57,146 nucleotides of DNA from Thermodesulfobacteriota bacterium (GTDB lineage: Bacteria; Desulfobacterota; Anaeroferrophillalia; Anaeroferrophillales; Tharpellaceae), in assembly GCA_024762675.1 (NCBI GenBank), contig JANTGZ010000005.1, positions 1 to 57,146 of the forward strand, read 5' to 3'. The notes below the pieces were generated by a model. The model was not told where the DNA came from. It did not search any database and was given only the letters and a program-made list of their open reading frames with translations. Both the position numbers and the translations under genes were made by a program. Shown here one piece after another: positions 8,492-17,752 of this stretch (its first letter is position 1; every line of letters begins with the position of its first letter).

Positions 8492-9676
8492 ATGCCAATT
8501 ATTAATAGCTATTTACAGCGGGAGATTCTGCTTCCCTTTTTTTATGCCCTGGTGGTCTTGGTTTTTATATTTTTACTGGGACAGCTCTTTAAGATTGTCA
8601 ATATGGTGGTTTCCGAAGGGGTGCGGATTTGGGATGTAATGCGTCTGGTTTTTGCTCTAGTTCCCCAGATTCTGACCATGGCCTTGCCGATTTCGTTCTT
8701 TTTTGCGGTTCTGGTTGGCTTGGGCCGCATGGTCGGTGATGGGGAAGTTGTGGCTTTAAAGGCTGCTGGTGTCTCTCCTTATGCCATATCTAAGCCAGTG
8801 TTGCATCTGGCTGTTGCTTGTTCCATTGCTGCATTATTGGTGAGTGCATGGCTGGCCCCTTGGGGGATGCGTCAGGTTCGTCAAGTGACCTTTGAGATTC
8901 TTCAGGAAAAAGTGACCCTGGCATTGCGTTCTCGGGCTCTTAACCTGGCGTTCCCGGGCATGGCTATCTATATGGGCAAAATTGATCGAGAAAGCGGCCG
9001 GGTGGCTGAGGTCTTTATCGAGGATCGAAGGCATGGTGAACACCCCCAGACGATTACGGCTTTAGAGGGGGTGATTATCAGTGATCTTAACTCATCTACC
9101 CTGTTATTGCAGCTCGAGGAGGGCACGATCCATGAGTATGATTCGCGGGCGGAGGGTTACCGGGTAACTGATTTTTCTCAATATCGCATCAATTTTGATA
9201 TCTCCACCCTGCTGGGTGAAGAGGGGCATGTGAAACTTAGAAACAAGGCTCTATCGAATGCCGCCCTATTACGTAAGATCGCCCTGAAAAAGGGTCGGGG
9301 GGAAAATTCGATTGGGGCCCAGTCGACCTTTTATGAACGTTTTACCCAGCCCTTCTCCTGCCTTGCTTTTGCTTTGCTGGGGCTGGCCCTGGCCTTGGTC
9401 CCGGTACGTAGCGGGGCCCGTTTTCAGGGTTTTGTTTTCGGGCTATTCTTTCTTTTAGTCTATTATTTGAGCGGTATGGTGAGTGAGTATCTGGCTGAAT
9501 GGCAGCCCTCATTAGCCATCTTTTTTTTCTGTTTACCGAACCTTATATTTCTTTTGCTGGGCGCCTTTCTTTTGAGTATGAAACAGCGTGAAGTTGAGTT
9601 TCCCTTTGGGTCATGGAGTAGAATTTTAACAGTAGTTAAGATTCGCTGCTCCTTTCTCTTCTCCTCCCAACCCTAA
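8492..9676 (+). CDS. lptF: LPS export system permease LptF
   Basis: A 394-residue inner-membrane permease of the LptB2FG complex, which extracts lipopolysaccharide from the inner membrane. It shows the expected architecture: N-terminal helices (about residues 10-110, including GLGRMVGDGEVVALKAAGVSP), a periplasmic beta-jellyroll domain (about 120-260) and three C-terminal helices. Length is normal. An lptG gene usually follows; here the next gene is on the other strand, so lptG is not adjacent. Confidence 0.92.
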   Translation: MPIINSYLQREILLPFFYALVVLVFIFLLGQLFKIVNMVVSEGVRIWDVMRLVFALVPQILTMALPISFFFAVLVGLGRMVGDGEVVALKAAGVSPYAISKPVLHLAVACSIAALLVSAWLAPWGMRQVRQVTFEILQEKVTLALRSRALNLAFPGMAIYMGKIDRESGRVAEVFIEDRRHGEHPQTITALEGVIISDLNSSTLLLQLEEGTIHEYDSRAEGYRVTDFSQYRINFDISTLLGEEGHVKLRNKALSNAALLRKIALKKGRGENSIGAQSTFYERFTQPFSCLAFALLGLALALVPVRSGARFQGFVFGLFFLLVYYLSGMVSEYLAEWQPSLAIFFFCLPNLIFLLLGAFLLSMKQREVEFPFGSWSRILTVVKIRCSFLFSSQP

Positions 9677-9769
9677 GTCGGTCACAAGCCGGGATCAAAC
9701 CTTAAGCTCCAGTCAAATATTTTCCCAAAGGATAATCCGCGGTTTATCAAGCAGCTGTCAAATGGATTC

Positions 9770-12211
9770 TTACTCAAGGTCCAGACGAAAAGTGATGGTG
9801 CTTGCTTCCTGACTCTCTACTGTAAAGCCGAAAGACCGACAAAAATCGATCATCTTCTGGTTTTCCGCCAGTACAACTCCGAAAATCTGCTTGATCCGGC
9901 GATCTTGGGCAATCTCTATTAAATGTTTCATCAGGATGGCACCGACGCCTAAGGTCTGAAATTCGTCGGCGACGACGATGGCAAATTCGTGTTGGTCACG
10001 TCGGGCCTCGTAGCTTAAGCGATTAACGCCGATTGAGCGGACTCGGTTGTTTTCTTCAATCAGGGCGATGATCGCCATCTCCCGGTCATAATCGATTTGG
10101 GTGAAGCGGGCCGCCTGTTCATGGGTCAGGTTGCGGCGGAAACTGAAAAACCGGAAATAGTTGGTCTGGCGTGAGAGTGAGCGGAAGAGCTCATGGTGAA
10201 GCTCTTCATCTTCGGGCCGAATCGGTCGGACCAGTAACTTGCGGCCATCGCGCATTTGATCGTGAAATTCATACTCGTTGGGATAGGGGGCGATAACCAG
10301 ATGTCGGGGTGCACGGACCGCACTTTTCTTGATTTCAATGGTCGCGTGATCAATGTTGAAGTTCTGTTTGCTGGTCTCTTTCAAAAAAAGTTCGAGGTTG
10401 ACTATCTCTGGGCAGTCGGTGACAACACTGGACACTCGCAACAGGATTATTGCCAGATTCTCATTTAGTTCCGGGCTGCGTCGAGCTAAAGCTCGGGCGG
10501 CCGGCGAACGGGAGATCATTATACGGGCCAGAAACGGGTTGAGGGGTGGGAGCATGATTGAGTTTTCGGGCTCGATTTCAGCTGCTATTCCAGATAATCC
10601 TAGGTAGAGATAGGGGCCGAATTCGATATCAATGGTGGCGCCGACTTTAAGAGAGAGCCCCTCGTTGAGTGAGGTAGTGGATTTTATTTCAGGATAAAGG
10701 CCATAGGCCTGTAGTAGTTGCAGAGAGGGTGCCGGCGGAAGTTTTTTCTTCTCTTTTTTCAGGTATGGGTCGAGAAAGTCCTGGGAGTTAAGATGGTTGA
10801 TGCTGTACTGCTGGTGGAATCGTGGCGTTAAAGCGGTCAGCTGATTGAGCTTATGGCGATAGCGGCGGCTATAGAGATAGGCATTGAGAGCCGCCGGGAC
10901 ACTGAAATAGATATAGACCCCCTGGTGTGCTAAGGGCGCGGCAACTCTTCGGTCTTTCGGTTTGGCATTGATCCAGGTGTAGGTTACGGCACAGTAGTGG
11001 TGTTCAAGATGTTTTTGTACCCGGTCGATTAATTGACGGGGATCGAGTCTCGGGTGGGCTGCTGCAAGAATGATCAGGGCATCGAACTCTTGGGCTTCGA
11101 GGCAAGCGGAGATGGCGGCAGAGAAGGTTTCGGTATCAGTTGTGCCGCCGACATCTATCGGGTTCTGAATCAGCTTGTCAGGTAAAATACGGCGCAGTTT
11201 CCCGACTAATTTTTTTGATAGCGGAGTCGGCTCAATCTCGTTGAAAAGGAGATTGTCGACTGTGAAGATGGCGAGACCCCCGGAGTTGGTAATGATGCCG
11301 AGTCGGTCGCCGGACGGGATGTTACGACGTGACAGGGAGCGGCCGGCCAGGAGCATCTCTTTGAGATTGTTGACCGAGATGATGCCGGCTCGGCGAAAGG
11401 CGCTGTCGTAGACTGGGCCGGCACCAATTTGGGCAAAGACCCGGCGCTGCATGACCTCGTGAATTTTCGGATGACGCCCGCTCTTGATGGCGATTATCGG
11501 TTTAATGCGTGAGACCGAGCGACAGGCGCTGATAAATTTTTTTACATTGCGGATATTCTCAAGATAGAGCAGGATTGCTTCAACTTCCGGGTCGTTACCG
11601 ACAAAGTCTATGAGGTCGCCAAAATCGATGTCAAGCAGTGACCCTATGCTGGCTATGTGGCTGAAACCGATATCAAGTTCCCGGGCAAGATCAAGGATGG
11701 TGCCGAGGACGGCCCCGCTCTGTGAGAAGAAGGCAATTTTACCAGCTTCCGGCAGTTGAGGGTGAGTTGACAGATTAAGGCGAATCGGAGGGCGCAGGAC
11801 GCCGCTTGAGTTGACCCCTATGATCCGGGTATTATCTTTTCTGGCGGCACTAAAAATCAGTTCCAGGGTCTGGCGATCCTGACTTGCTGCGATGTTTTTG
11901 TTGATGGCTATGGTGGCCGTTTTTTTTAGAATCGGCACTTTAAAATAGGTGGGGAGCTCATGCAGTGGACAGGTCAGGAAAAGGAGATCGATATCTTCAC
12001 TGATTTTTTCCAGAGAGTCTGCATTCCTGAAACCACTTAGGGACTCGTTCTCCTTGGCGCCTACTATATAGATGGTTCGTGGCAGGGCGGTTTGTCGAAG
12101 ATTGGTCAGCAGTTCATTTAACTTAAGATCCTTGTCACTGTCATCGCCAGGGTTCCCGGCAACGGCAATGACTTGGGGATTAAAGAGTTTTTCCAGTTGA
12201 TTGACACTCAT
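9770..12211 (-). CDS. Pat-like fusion: acyl-CoA synthetase (ADP-forming) fold plus GNAT acetyltransferase
   Basis: An 813-residue protein. Residues about 5-460 have the CoA-binding and ligase-CoA domains of ADP-forming acetyl-CoA synthetases (IAFFSQSGAV, PVYDSAFRRAG). The loop that carries the phospho-His in active enzymes (SHTGA) reads AQIGA here, so ligase activity is unlikely, as in protein lysine acetyltransferase Pat/PatZ. The region that should be the ATP-grasp domain (about 485-640) is short: it goes from LLQAYGLYP to FGPYLYLGLSG with roughly 70 residues fewer than usual. Residues about 660-813 form a GNAT domain with QTLGVGAILM as the acetyl-CoA loop. It probably acetylates lysines, such as those of acetyl-CoA synthetases. 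AAGGTG precedes the ATG at 12211, and the gene is 8 bp downstream of pilR. Confidence 0.82.
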   Translation of the reverse strand: MSVNQLEKLFNPQVIAVAGNPGDDSDKDLKLNELLTNLRQTALPRTIYIVGAKENESLSGFRNADSLEKISEDIDLLFLTCPLHELPTYFKVPILKKTATIAINKNIAASQDRQTLELIFSAARKDNTRIIGVNSSGVLRPPIRLNLSTHPQLPEAGKIAFFSQSGAVLGTILDLARELDIGFSHIASIGSLLDIDFGDLIDFVGNDPEVEAILLYLENIRNVKKFISACRSVSRIKPIIAIKSGRHPKIHEVMQRRVFAQIGAGPVYDSAFRRAGIISVNNLKEMLLAGRSLSRRNIPSGDRLGIITNSGGLAIFTVDNLLFNEIEPTPLSKKLVGKLRRILPDKLIQNPIDVGGTTDTETFSAAISACLEAQEFDALIILAAAHPRLDPRQLIDRVQKHLEHHYCAVTYTWINAKPKDRRVAAPLAHQGVYIYFSVPAALNAYLYSRRYRHKLNQLTALTPRFHQQYSINHLNSQDFLDPYLKKEKKKLPPAPSLQLLQAYGLYPEIKSTTSLNEGLSLKVGATIDIEFGPYLYLGLSGIAAEIEPENSIMLPPLNPFLARIMISRSPAARALARRSPELNENLAIILLRVSSVVTDCPEIVNLELFLKETSKQNFNIDHATIEIKKSAVRAPRHLVIAPYPNEYEFHDQMRDGRKLLVRPIRPEDEELHHELFRSLSRQTNYFRFFSFRRNLTHEQAARFTQIDYDREMAIIALIEENNRVRSIGVNRLSYEARRDQHEFAIVVADEFQTLGVGAILMKHLIEIAQDRRIKQIFGVVLAENQKMIDFCRSFGFTVESQEASTITFRLDLE

Positions 12212-12219
12212 GTTTCACC

Positions 12220-13629
12220 TTATTTCAATCCATACTTGTCAAGGCGGTAGCGCATGGAGCGAAAGGTCAGGCCGAGGAGCTCGGCGGCTCTGGTTTTGTT
12301 GCCGTCACACTGTCTAAGGGCTTGCTCAATAAGGTCGGTCTCCAGTCTGGCGACAACCTCTTCAAGGTTGAGCCCCTCCTTGGGTAATTTTGTCATAATG
12401 AGATCGTTTTGCGAATTTTCCTGGACAACCGCAGGCAGGGTAGAAACAGTTATGAATCCACCTTCGGGTTCGAGAACCACGCAGCGTTCGACAATATTTT
12501 CGAGTTCGCGGATATTTCCGGGGTAATCATAGTTTATCAGAGCCTGGGTTGCTTCCGGACTGAAACCGCTGAGCTTACGATTGTACTCTTGTGAGTATTG
12601 TTGGAGAAAATGCTTGAGCAGGAGGGGGATATCTTCCTGGCGCTGGCGCAAGGGGGGGAGGTCGATGCGGATGACGTTGAGCCTGTAGAACAGATCCTGG
12701 CGGAACTCACCACTGTCGACGGCAGCCTGGAGGTCCCGATTAGTTGCCGCAACAAATTGCAGATCAACCCTGATCTCTTTGGGGTTGCCAACCTTCTGGA
12801 AACGTTTTTCTTGGATGACCCGTAAAATTTTTACCTGCAGGGCGGGGGGTATTTCAGCAATTTCATCGAGAAAAAGGGTGCCGCCGTCGGCTGCAGCCAG
12901 ATATCCCTCAGTGTTGCTGACGGCGCCGGTAAAAGCCCCTTTGGTGTGTCCGAAGAGCTCGCTTTCAATAAGGTGTTCCGGAATGGCAGCACAGTTGACG
13001 GCGACAAATGGTTTCTCCTTATGCGGGCCGGAGAAATGGATGGCGCGGGCTACCAGTTCTTTTCCGGTTCCCGACTCCCCACAGATCAGGACATTGGTTT
13101 TGGTCGGTGCGACCTGTTTGATGATTTCATAGATAGCTATCATGGGCGGGCTTTTGCCGATCAGGTTGTCAAATCCGAAACGTTTTTCAAGCTCTTGGCG
13201 CAACCTCAGGTTCTCGCGTTGCAGTTGTGAGTTTTTGAGGGCTTTTTCGACGGTTAGAAGGATCTCGTCAACCTTGAAGGGTTTGGTGATATAGTCAAAG
13301 GCCCCATTTTTCATGGCCTCAATGACGGTTGTTGTTGAGGCAAAAGCGGTTATCATGATGAGTTCGGTAGTCGGAGTTCTTTTTTTGACTGTACGTAGCA
13401 ATTCGAGGCCGCTCATTGACGGCATCTTCAAGTCGCTGATAACAAGGTCGTAATTTTCTGTTTCGAGGCTTGCGACGGCAGCAAAAGCATCAGTGAAGCA
13501 GCTTACCTGGTAGCCGTCACGTAACAGAATGATCTCAAGAAAATCGCACATACTCTGTTCATCATCAACGATCATGATGTGGAGGTTGCGGTTGATGTTT
13601 GTCTCTTCTTTGTTCATGTTATCCGCCAT
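12220..13629 (-). CDS. pilR: Type IV pilus response regulator PilR (sigma-54 activator)
   Basis: A 469-residue NtrC-family regulator. The receiver has acidic residues near 22-23, the phospho-acceptor D66 (VISDLKMP) and the KPF lysine. The AAA+ domain has Walker A GESGTGKE and an intact GAFTGA loop that contacts sigma-54. The C-terminal Fis-type helix-turn-helix (NKTRAAELLGLTFRSMRYRL) is the form characteristic of PilR. It is directly after pilS and should activate pilin genes. A second ATG lies 12 bp inside the gene and could also be the start. No pilA follows. Confidence 0.92.
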   Translation of the reverse strand: MADNMNKEETNINRNLHIMIVDDEQSMCDFLEIILLRDGYQVSCFTDAFAAVASLETENYDLVISDLKMPSMSGLELLRTVKKRTPTTELIMITAFASTTTVIEAMKNGAFDYITKPFKVDEILLTVEKALKNSQLQRENLRLRQELEKRFGFDNLIGKSPPMIAIYEIIKQVAPTKTNVLICGESGTGKELVARAIHFSGPHKEKPFVAVNCAAIPEHLIESELFGHTKGAFTGAVSNTEGYLAAADGGTLFLDEIAEIPPALQVKILRVIQEKRFQKVGNPKEIRVDLQFVAATNRDLQAAVDSGEFRQDLFYRLNVIRIDLPPLRQRQEDIPLLLKHFLQQYSQEYNRKLSGFSPEATQALINYDYPGNIRELENIVERCVVLEPEGGFITVSTLPAVVQENSQNDLIMTKLPKEGLNLEEVVARLETDLIEQALRQCDGNKTRAAELLGLTFRSMRYRLDKYGLK

Positions 13630-13636
13630 TTTTAAA

Positions 13637-13658
13637 AGTAGTCGTCAGTAGTCAGTAG
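13637..13658. repeat. AGTAGTC/CAGTAGTCAGTAG repeat at the end of pilS
   Basis: Imperfect tandem copies of an AGTAGTC unit lie across the pilS stop (13645-13647) and supply the last codons (TDY). It matches the arm of the inverted repeat at 6708-6749. Confidence 0.6.
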
Positions 13659-15327
13659 CTGGAAACGAGATGTGGGCGCAAGTCCCCAGGATTCGGTCTT
13701 CTCTTTTGCCAAGCTGGATATTGCCGTTATTGATGCGGGTCAGCTGGAAGGCGATGTAGAGCCCCAGCCCGGTACCCGTAGTTTTGGTAGTGAAGAAAGG
13801 TTCGAAAATCTCTTTGGCAATTTCATCACTGATACCGGGGCCATTATCGCAGATCGAGATTATGACCCAAGTGGGTTTGCTATCGTGAGGACGGGCACTC
13901 CCGGGCAAACTGTCATTACTGGTTAGGGCGCTGCTATTAGTCGTCCGGCTTGAGATGGTTACCTCTCCGTTGTTGTCGACCGCCTCGAGAGCATTTTTCA
14001 GAAGGTTCCAGAATATCTGTTCAAGCTGTTCCGGGTTGGCTTTAATCGGAAAATCATCCCTATGGTAGTTTTCATTAAACCGAGTGAGAGGGAATTGGGA
14101 ACGAAAGAGAAATACTATATCCTTAAGTAGGGCGATGAGGTTGGTCTTTGTCTGCTCTTTGCCTTCGAGTCTGGAAAACCCGAGGAAATCACCAATCAGG
14201 TGGTTGAGCCGTGTGCTCTCTTTAAGGACGATTTGCATGAGCCGATGGTGGGTTTCGTCCTTGGCCGGGAGGTCTTTAGCCAAAATCTCGATTGAGCCGC
14301 TGATGGCGGCCAGGGGGTTTCTGATTTCATGTGCAATGCCGGCTGAAAGCCGGCCGATAGCGGCCATTTTGCGGGCTGCCTGAAGGCGTTCTTCAATCTC
14401 TTTTAATTCAGTCAGGTCCTGGAAGATGAGGATCCATCCCCGATCCTGATTGTGGCTTTTTTTTAAAGGGGTGAACGAAAAACCGAGGACGAGTTGATCG
14501 TCTTCTCGAGGGTGTTTATAGATGACCTCATGTCGTGGATGTTTTCGGTTTTCTGTAGCGGGTGGCAGCCCGGGGATGATTTCGTTAAGGTTGTGAGCGA
14601 GAATATTCTTTTTTCCCTGCCCAAGGATGTTACTGCCGGCTTGGTTGATGGAGTTGATTATAAGTTGTTGGTCGGTGGTTATCAGGCCACTGTCGATGGA
14701 GGCGATGATGTGTTCATTTAAGTCTTTAAACTCCTTGAGATCACTGGTCGCTTTTTGTAAGCGTTGTTTGGTGTCGAGCCGCTCCTTGGCAATAAAGCGT
14801 AAAATAAAGGAGGTCAGGTAGAAAGGTGCCAGGTTGAAGAAGAGCTGAGAGACTATTTTATGATTGCTACTGACTAATGGTGGCAGAGGCAGGAAGTTTT
14901 GAAAAGGGTTGTAGTTATGGGCAAAGATGACCATAAGATAGAGAAACGTACAGTAAAAGAGGAGTGTGATCGTGTGCTGGCGTTTCAGGTAGAGAGTGCC
15001 GCCCAGGATAATAAAGTAAAAAAGTGGAAAAAAGAGGCTGTAGAAGCCGCCGGTCAGATAGAGGAGCCCGGCGATCAGGGTTGCGTCAACCAGCAGCTGC
15101 TGTTGGATGAAACGTTCGAGCTTGACGACCTTTGGCAGTTGTCGGGCATAGAGTATGGTTAAAAGATAGGTTAGAACAATAAAGCTGTAGAGCGGAATCG
15201 GGATCGGGGCCGATTCATGAGGCCAGATAAATTCAAAGAGAATCAGGGCTCCAAGCAGGAGGGTGACCAGTAAGAGACGAAAAGCCAGAAGGTGTTTTAT
15301 GGGGGTTGATTGATTGTCAGTGTTCAT
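13645..15327 (-). CDS. pilS: Type IV pilus sensor histidine kinase PilS
   Basis: A 560-residue membrane kinase. About six hydrophobic helices lie between residues 15 and 180, a PAS segment about 200-310, the HisKA box with H333 (AGIAHEIRNPLAA), and the HATPase boxes near the C terminus (FWNLLKNALEAV, ICDNGPGI, TGTGLGLYIA). The six-helix sensor with a cytoplasmic PAS is the PilS layout; in Pseudomonas it senses pilin level in the membrane. It starts 2 bp after the pilC stop, so it is translationally linked to the pilus operon. Its last residues come from a short dispersed repeat. Confidence 0.92.
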   Translation of the reverse strand: MNTDNQSTPIKHLLAFRLLLVTLLLGALILFEFIWPHESAPIPIPLYSFIVLTYLLTILYARQLPKVVKLERFIQQQLLVDATLIAGLLYLTGGFYSLFFPLFYFIILGGTLYLKRQHTITLLFYCTFLYLMVIFAHNYNPFQNFLPLPPLVSSNHKIVSQLFFNLAPFYLTSFILRFIAKERLDTKQRLQKATSDLKEFKDLNEHIIASIDSGLITTDQQLIINSINQAGSNILGQGKKNILAHNLNEIIPGLPPATENRKHPRHEVIYKHPREDDQLVLGFSFTPLKKSHNQDRGWILIFQDLTELKEIEERLQAARKMAAIGRLSAGIAHEIRNPLAAISGSIEILAKDLPAKDETHHRLMQIVLKESTRLNHLIGDFLGFSRLEGKEQTKTNLIALLKDIVFLFRSQFPLTRFNENYHRDDFPIKANPEQLEQIFWNLLKNALEAVDNNGEVTISSRTTNSSALTSNDSLPGSARPHDSKPTWVIISICDNGPGISDEIAKEIFEPFFTTKTTGTGLGLYIAFQLTRINNGNIQLGKREDRILGTCAHISFPATDY

Positions 15328-15329
15328 TT

Positions 15330-16541
15330 TTAATGAACCACTTCTCCCATTTTAAAGATCGGGAGGTACATGCCAACAATCATAGTCCCCAGGATGCCCC
15401 CTAAAAAGACCATCAATAAGGGTTCAATCAGCGAAGTGATGGCACTGACTGCAGCATCTACCTCATCGTCATAAAAATCGGCAATTTTGTTGAGCATCTG
15501 ATCCAGGGCTCCAGTAGTTTCGCCAACGGCTATCATTTGCACAACCATGGGCGGGAAGATGCCGCTCTCCATCAGGGGTTCGGCAATAGTTTTACCCTGG
15601 CTGATACTCTCCCTGGTCGCTAGAATAGCTTTTTCTATAACGACATTGCCGGCCGTGCGGGCCACAATTTCGAGAGATGTGAGGATCGGTACCCCGCTGG
15701 AGACCATAGTTCCCAGGGTTCTAGTAAATTTGGCAACTGCGACCTTGCGTAAAAGGATGCCAAAAATCGGCATTTTAAGAAACATGTTGTCGAAAAAGTG
15801 GTGTGCTTTATCGCTTTTCTGATAGGTTTTTTTGAGAGAAAGAACAGTCACAAAGATAGCCGCTATAATAAAGATAACATTATTGCGCATAAAGGCGCTG
15901 ATGTTGACGATAATCTGGGTTAAGAGCGGCAATTCGGCCCCGAAGCCGGAAAACATTTTCTGAAATGAGGGGATAACAAAGATCATCATAATGGCGATGA
16001 CGATAATGGCAACACAGATTACGGAAGCCGGGTAGACCAGGGCCCCTTTCACCTTTTTCTTCAATTTCATATTCTTTTCCATGAAGAAAGCGAGGCGGCC
16101 GAGGATGACATCCAAGGCGCCACCGGTCTCTCCGGCATCGACCATATTGCTGTAGAGCGAATCAAAAACCGTGGGATGTTTTCTTAAGCCATCAGCCAGG
16201 GTTTCACCCTTTTCAACATCTTCTTTGAGAGTTGTGAGAACTTTTTTGAACTCTTTGTTCTCCTGCTGGGTGGACTGGATTTCTAAACATTGGATGATCG
16301 GCAGGCCCGAGTTGATCATTGTGGCGAACTGACGGGTAAAGACGACAACATCTTTTTCCGGTACCTTGGCCTTCATAAAGGGGATGTTGATTTCGATATC
16401 TTTCGCTTTCTTCCTGATCTTGATGTCAATGACGCCCTGCTTGCGCAGGCTCATAGTGACGACGCTCTCTGAGAGTGCTTCGACTTCTCCCTTGATTTTT
16501 TTGCCTTGGCGGTTCTTGCCTTGCCATTTAAAAGTATCCAT
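15330..16541 (-). CDS. pilC: Type IV pilus inner-membrane platform protein PilC
   Basis: A 403-residue type II secretion F-family protein. Two repeated T2SF domains are visible (about residues 70-195 and 275-395), each with the FTRQFATMINSGLPI / FTRTLGTMVSSGVPI start and a GE-T-GALD motif. Three transmembrane helices are evident. PilC links the PilB/PilT ATPases to the pilin. It lies between pilT and pilS. Confidence 0.95.
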   Translation of the reverse strand: MDTFKWQGKNRQGKKIKGEVEALSESVVTMSLRKQGVIDIKIRKKAKDIEINIPFMKAKVPEKDVVVFTRQFATMINSGLPIIQCLEIQSTQQENKEFKKVLTTLKEDVEKGETLADGLRKHPTVFDSLYSNMVDAGETGGALDVILGRLAFFMEKNMKLKKKVKGALVYPASVICVAIIVIAIMMIFVIPSFQKMFSGFGAELPLLTQIIVNISAFMRNNVIFIIAAIFVTVLSLKKTYQKSDKAHHFFDNMFLKMPIFGILLRKVAVAKFTRTLGTMVSSGVPILTSLEIVARTAGNVVIEKAILATRESISQGKTIAEPLMESGIFPPMVVQMIAVGETTGALDQMLNKIADFYDDEVDAAVSAITSLIEPLLMVFLGGILGTMIVGMYLPIFKMGEVVH

Positions 16542-16566
16542 AGTTCGTCCTTTTAAATTCTGTTTG

Positions 16567-17634
16567 CTAAATTACCTGTCCCAGCATCTGTCTTAATTCC
16601 ATTAAATCGTTACTTTTAGCAAAAGCGTCATCAATGCTGATTTTGCCGGTCTGGTAGAGAGTGGCCAGTGACTGATTCATGGTCTGCATTGAAAACTTGC
16701 TCTGGCCTACCTGCATCTGGGAGTATATCTGGTGAACCTTGTCCTCCCTGATCAGGTTGCGGATAGCGGCATTGGGTACCATTAGTTCCAGAGCCATAAC
16801 CCGGCCGTGGCCGTTGCGGTGGGGCAGCAGTTGTTGGGAGATGACGGCCTGGAGAACGAATGAGAGTTGAGAGCGGATCTGAGGTTGTTGATGAGATGGG
16901 AAGATGTCGATGATCCGGTTGATTGTCTGGGCGCAGGAGTTGGTGTGGAGGGTCGCCAGGGTCAGGTGTCCGGTTTCGGCAACCGTCAGGCTTGAGGCGA
17001 CGGTTTCCAGGTCGCGTAACTCACCAACCAGAACGACATCTGGATCCTGGCGCAGGATATAGCGCAGAGCTTTGCTGAAATCTTCTGTATCAGCTTTCAC
17101 TTCGCGTTGATTGACGATACAGTTTTTGTGGGTGTGGATAAATTCAATCGGGTCTTCGATGGTAATGATATGCTCGTGACGCTCTTCGTTGACCTGGTCG
17201 ATCATCGATGCCAGGGTCGTGCTTTTGCCGCTACCGGTTGGTCCGGTCACCAGAATCAGGCCGCTGGGTTTACGCATCAGCTCCTGGATTACCGGCGGCA
17301 GGCCCAGTTCGTGGAAGGGTTTAACCTCGTAAGGGATAGCGCGAAAAGCTCCGGCCACCGTGCCGCGTTGAATAAAAATATTAGCTCGAAAGCGGCTGAC
17401 TCCCTTGAGTCCGAAAGAGAGGTCGAGTTCGCTCTCCTTCTCAAAACGGTGTTTCTGGCTGTCGGTCAGGACGCTGTAGCACATTTGTTTAGTTTCGTTG
17501 GCGTCCAAAGGGGGAAGATTGAGGGGCTCGAGAATTCCGTCAATCCGGATCTGGGGCGGGCTGGCAACCGTCAGGTGGAGGTCGGAGGCTCCTTTATCAA
17601 TCATGATTTTTAGAAGTTCATGCAGGCTGGCCAT
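16567..17634 (-). CDS. pilT: Pilus retraction ATPase PilT
   Basis: A 355-residue hexameric secretion ATPase. Walker A GPTGSGKSTT lies near residue 130, followed by the Asp box (ITIEDPIEF), Walker B (DPDVVLVGELRD) and the His box (TGHLTLATLHTN). The PilT-specific AIRNLIRE signature is present near residue 290. The length is typical. It powers pilus retraction (twitching). It is transcribed with pilB (118-bp gap) and pilC (25-bp gap). Confidence 0.96.
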   Translation of the reverse strand: MASLHELLKIMIDKGASDLHLTVASPPQIRIDGILEPLNLPPLDANETKQMCYSVLTDSQKHRFEKESELDLSFGLKGVSRFRANIFIQRGTVAGAFRAIPYEVKPFHELGLPPVIQELMRKPSGLILVTGPTGSGKSTTLASMIDQVNEERHEHIITIEDPIEFIHTHKNCIVNQREVKADTEDFSKALRYILRQDPDVVLVGELRDLETVASSLTVAETGHLTLATLHTNSCAQTINRIIDIFPSHQQPQIRSQLSFVLQAVISQQLLPHRNGHGRVMALELMVPNAAIRNLIREDKVHQIYSQMQVGQSKFSMQTMNQSLATLYQTGKISIDDAFAKSNDLMELRQMLGQVI

Positions 17635-17752
17635 AGAGGTACTCCGTTAGTTGTAACGTTAAGCTCTTGTGGGTACTTTTTCAGGGCACCCTTATATTTT
17701 TCAAAGTGTTTCGTATGTAAATTTAGTTGACGGCTGTCGGTCGCCACTGTTT

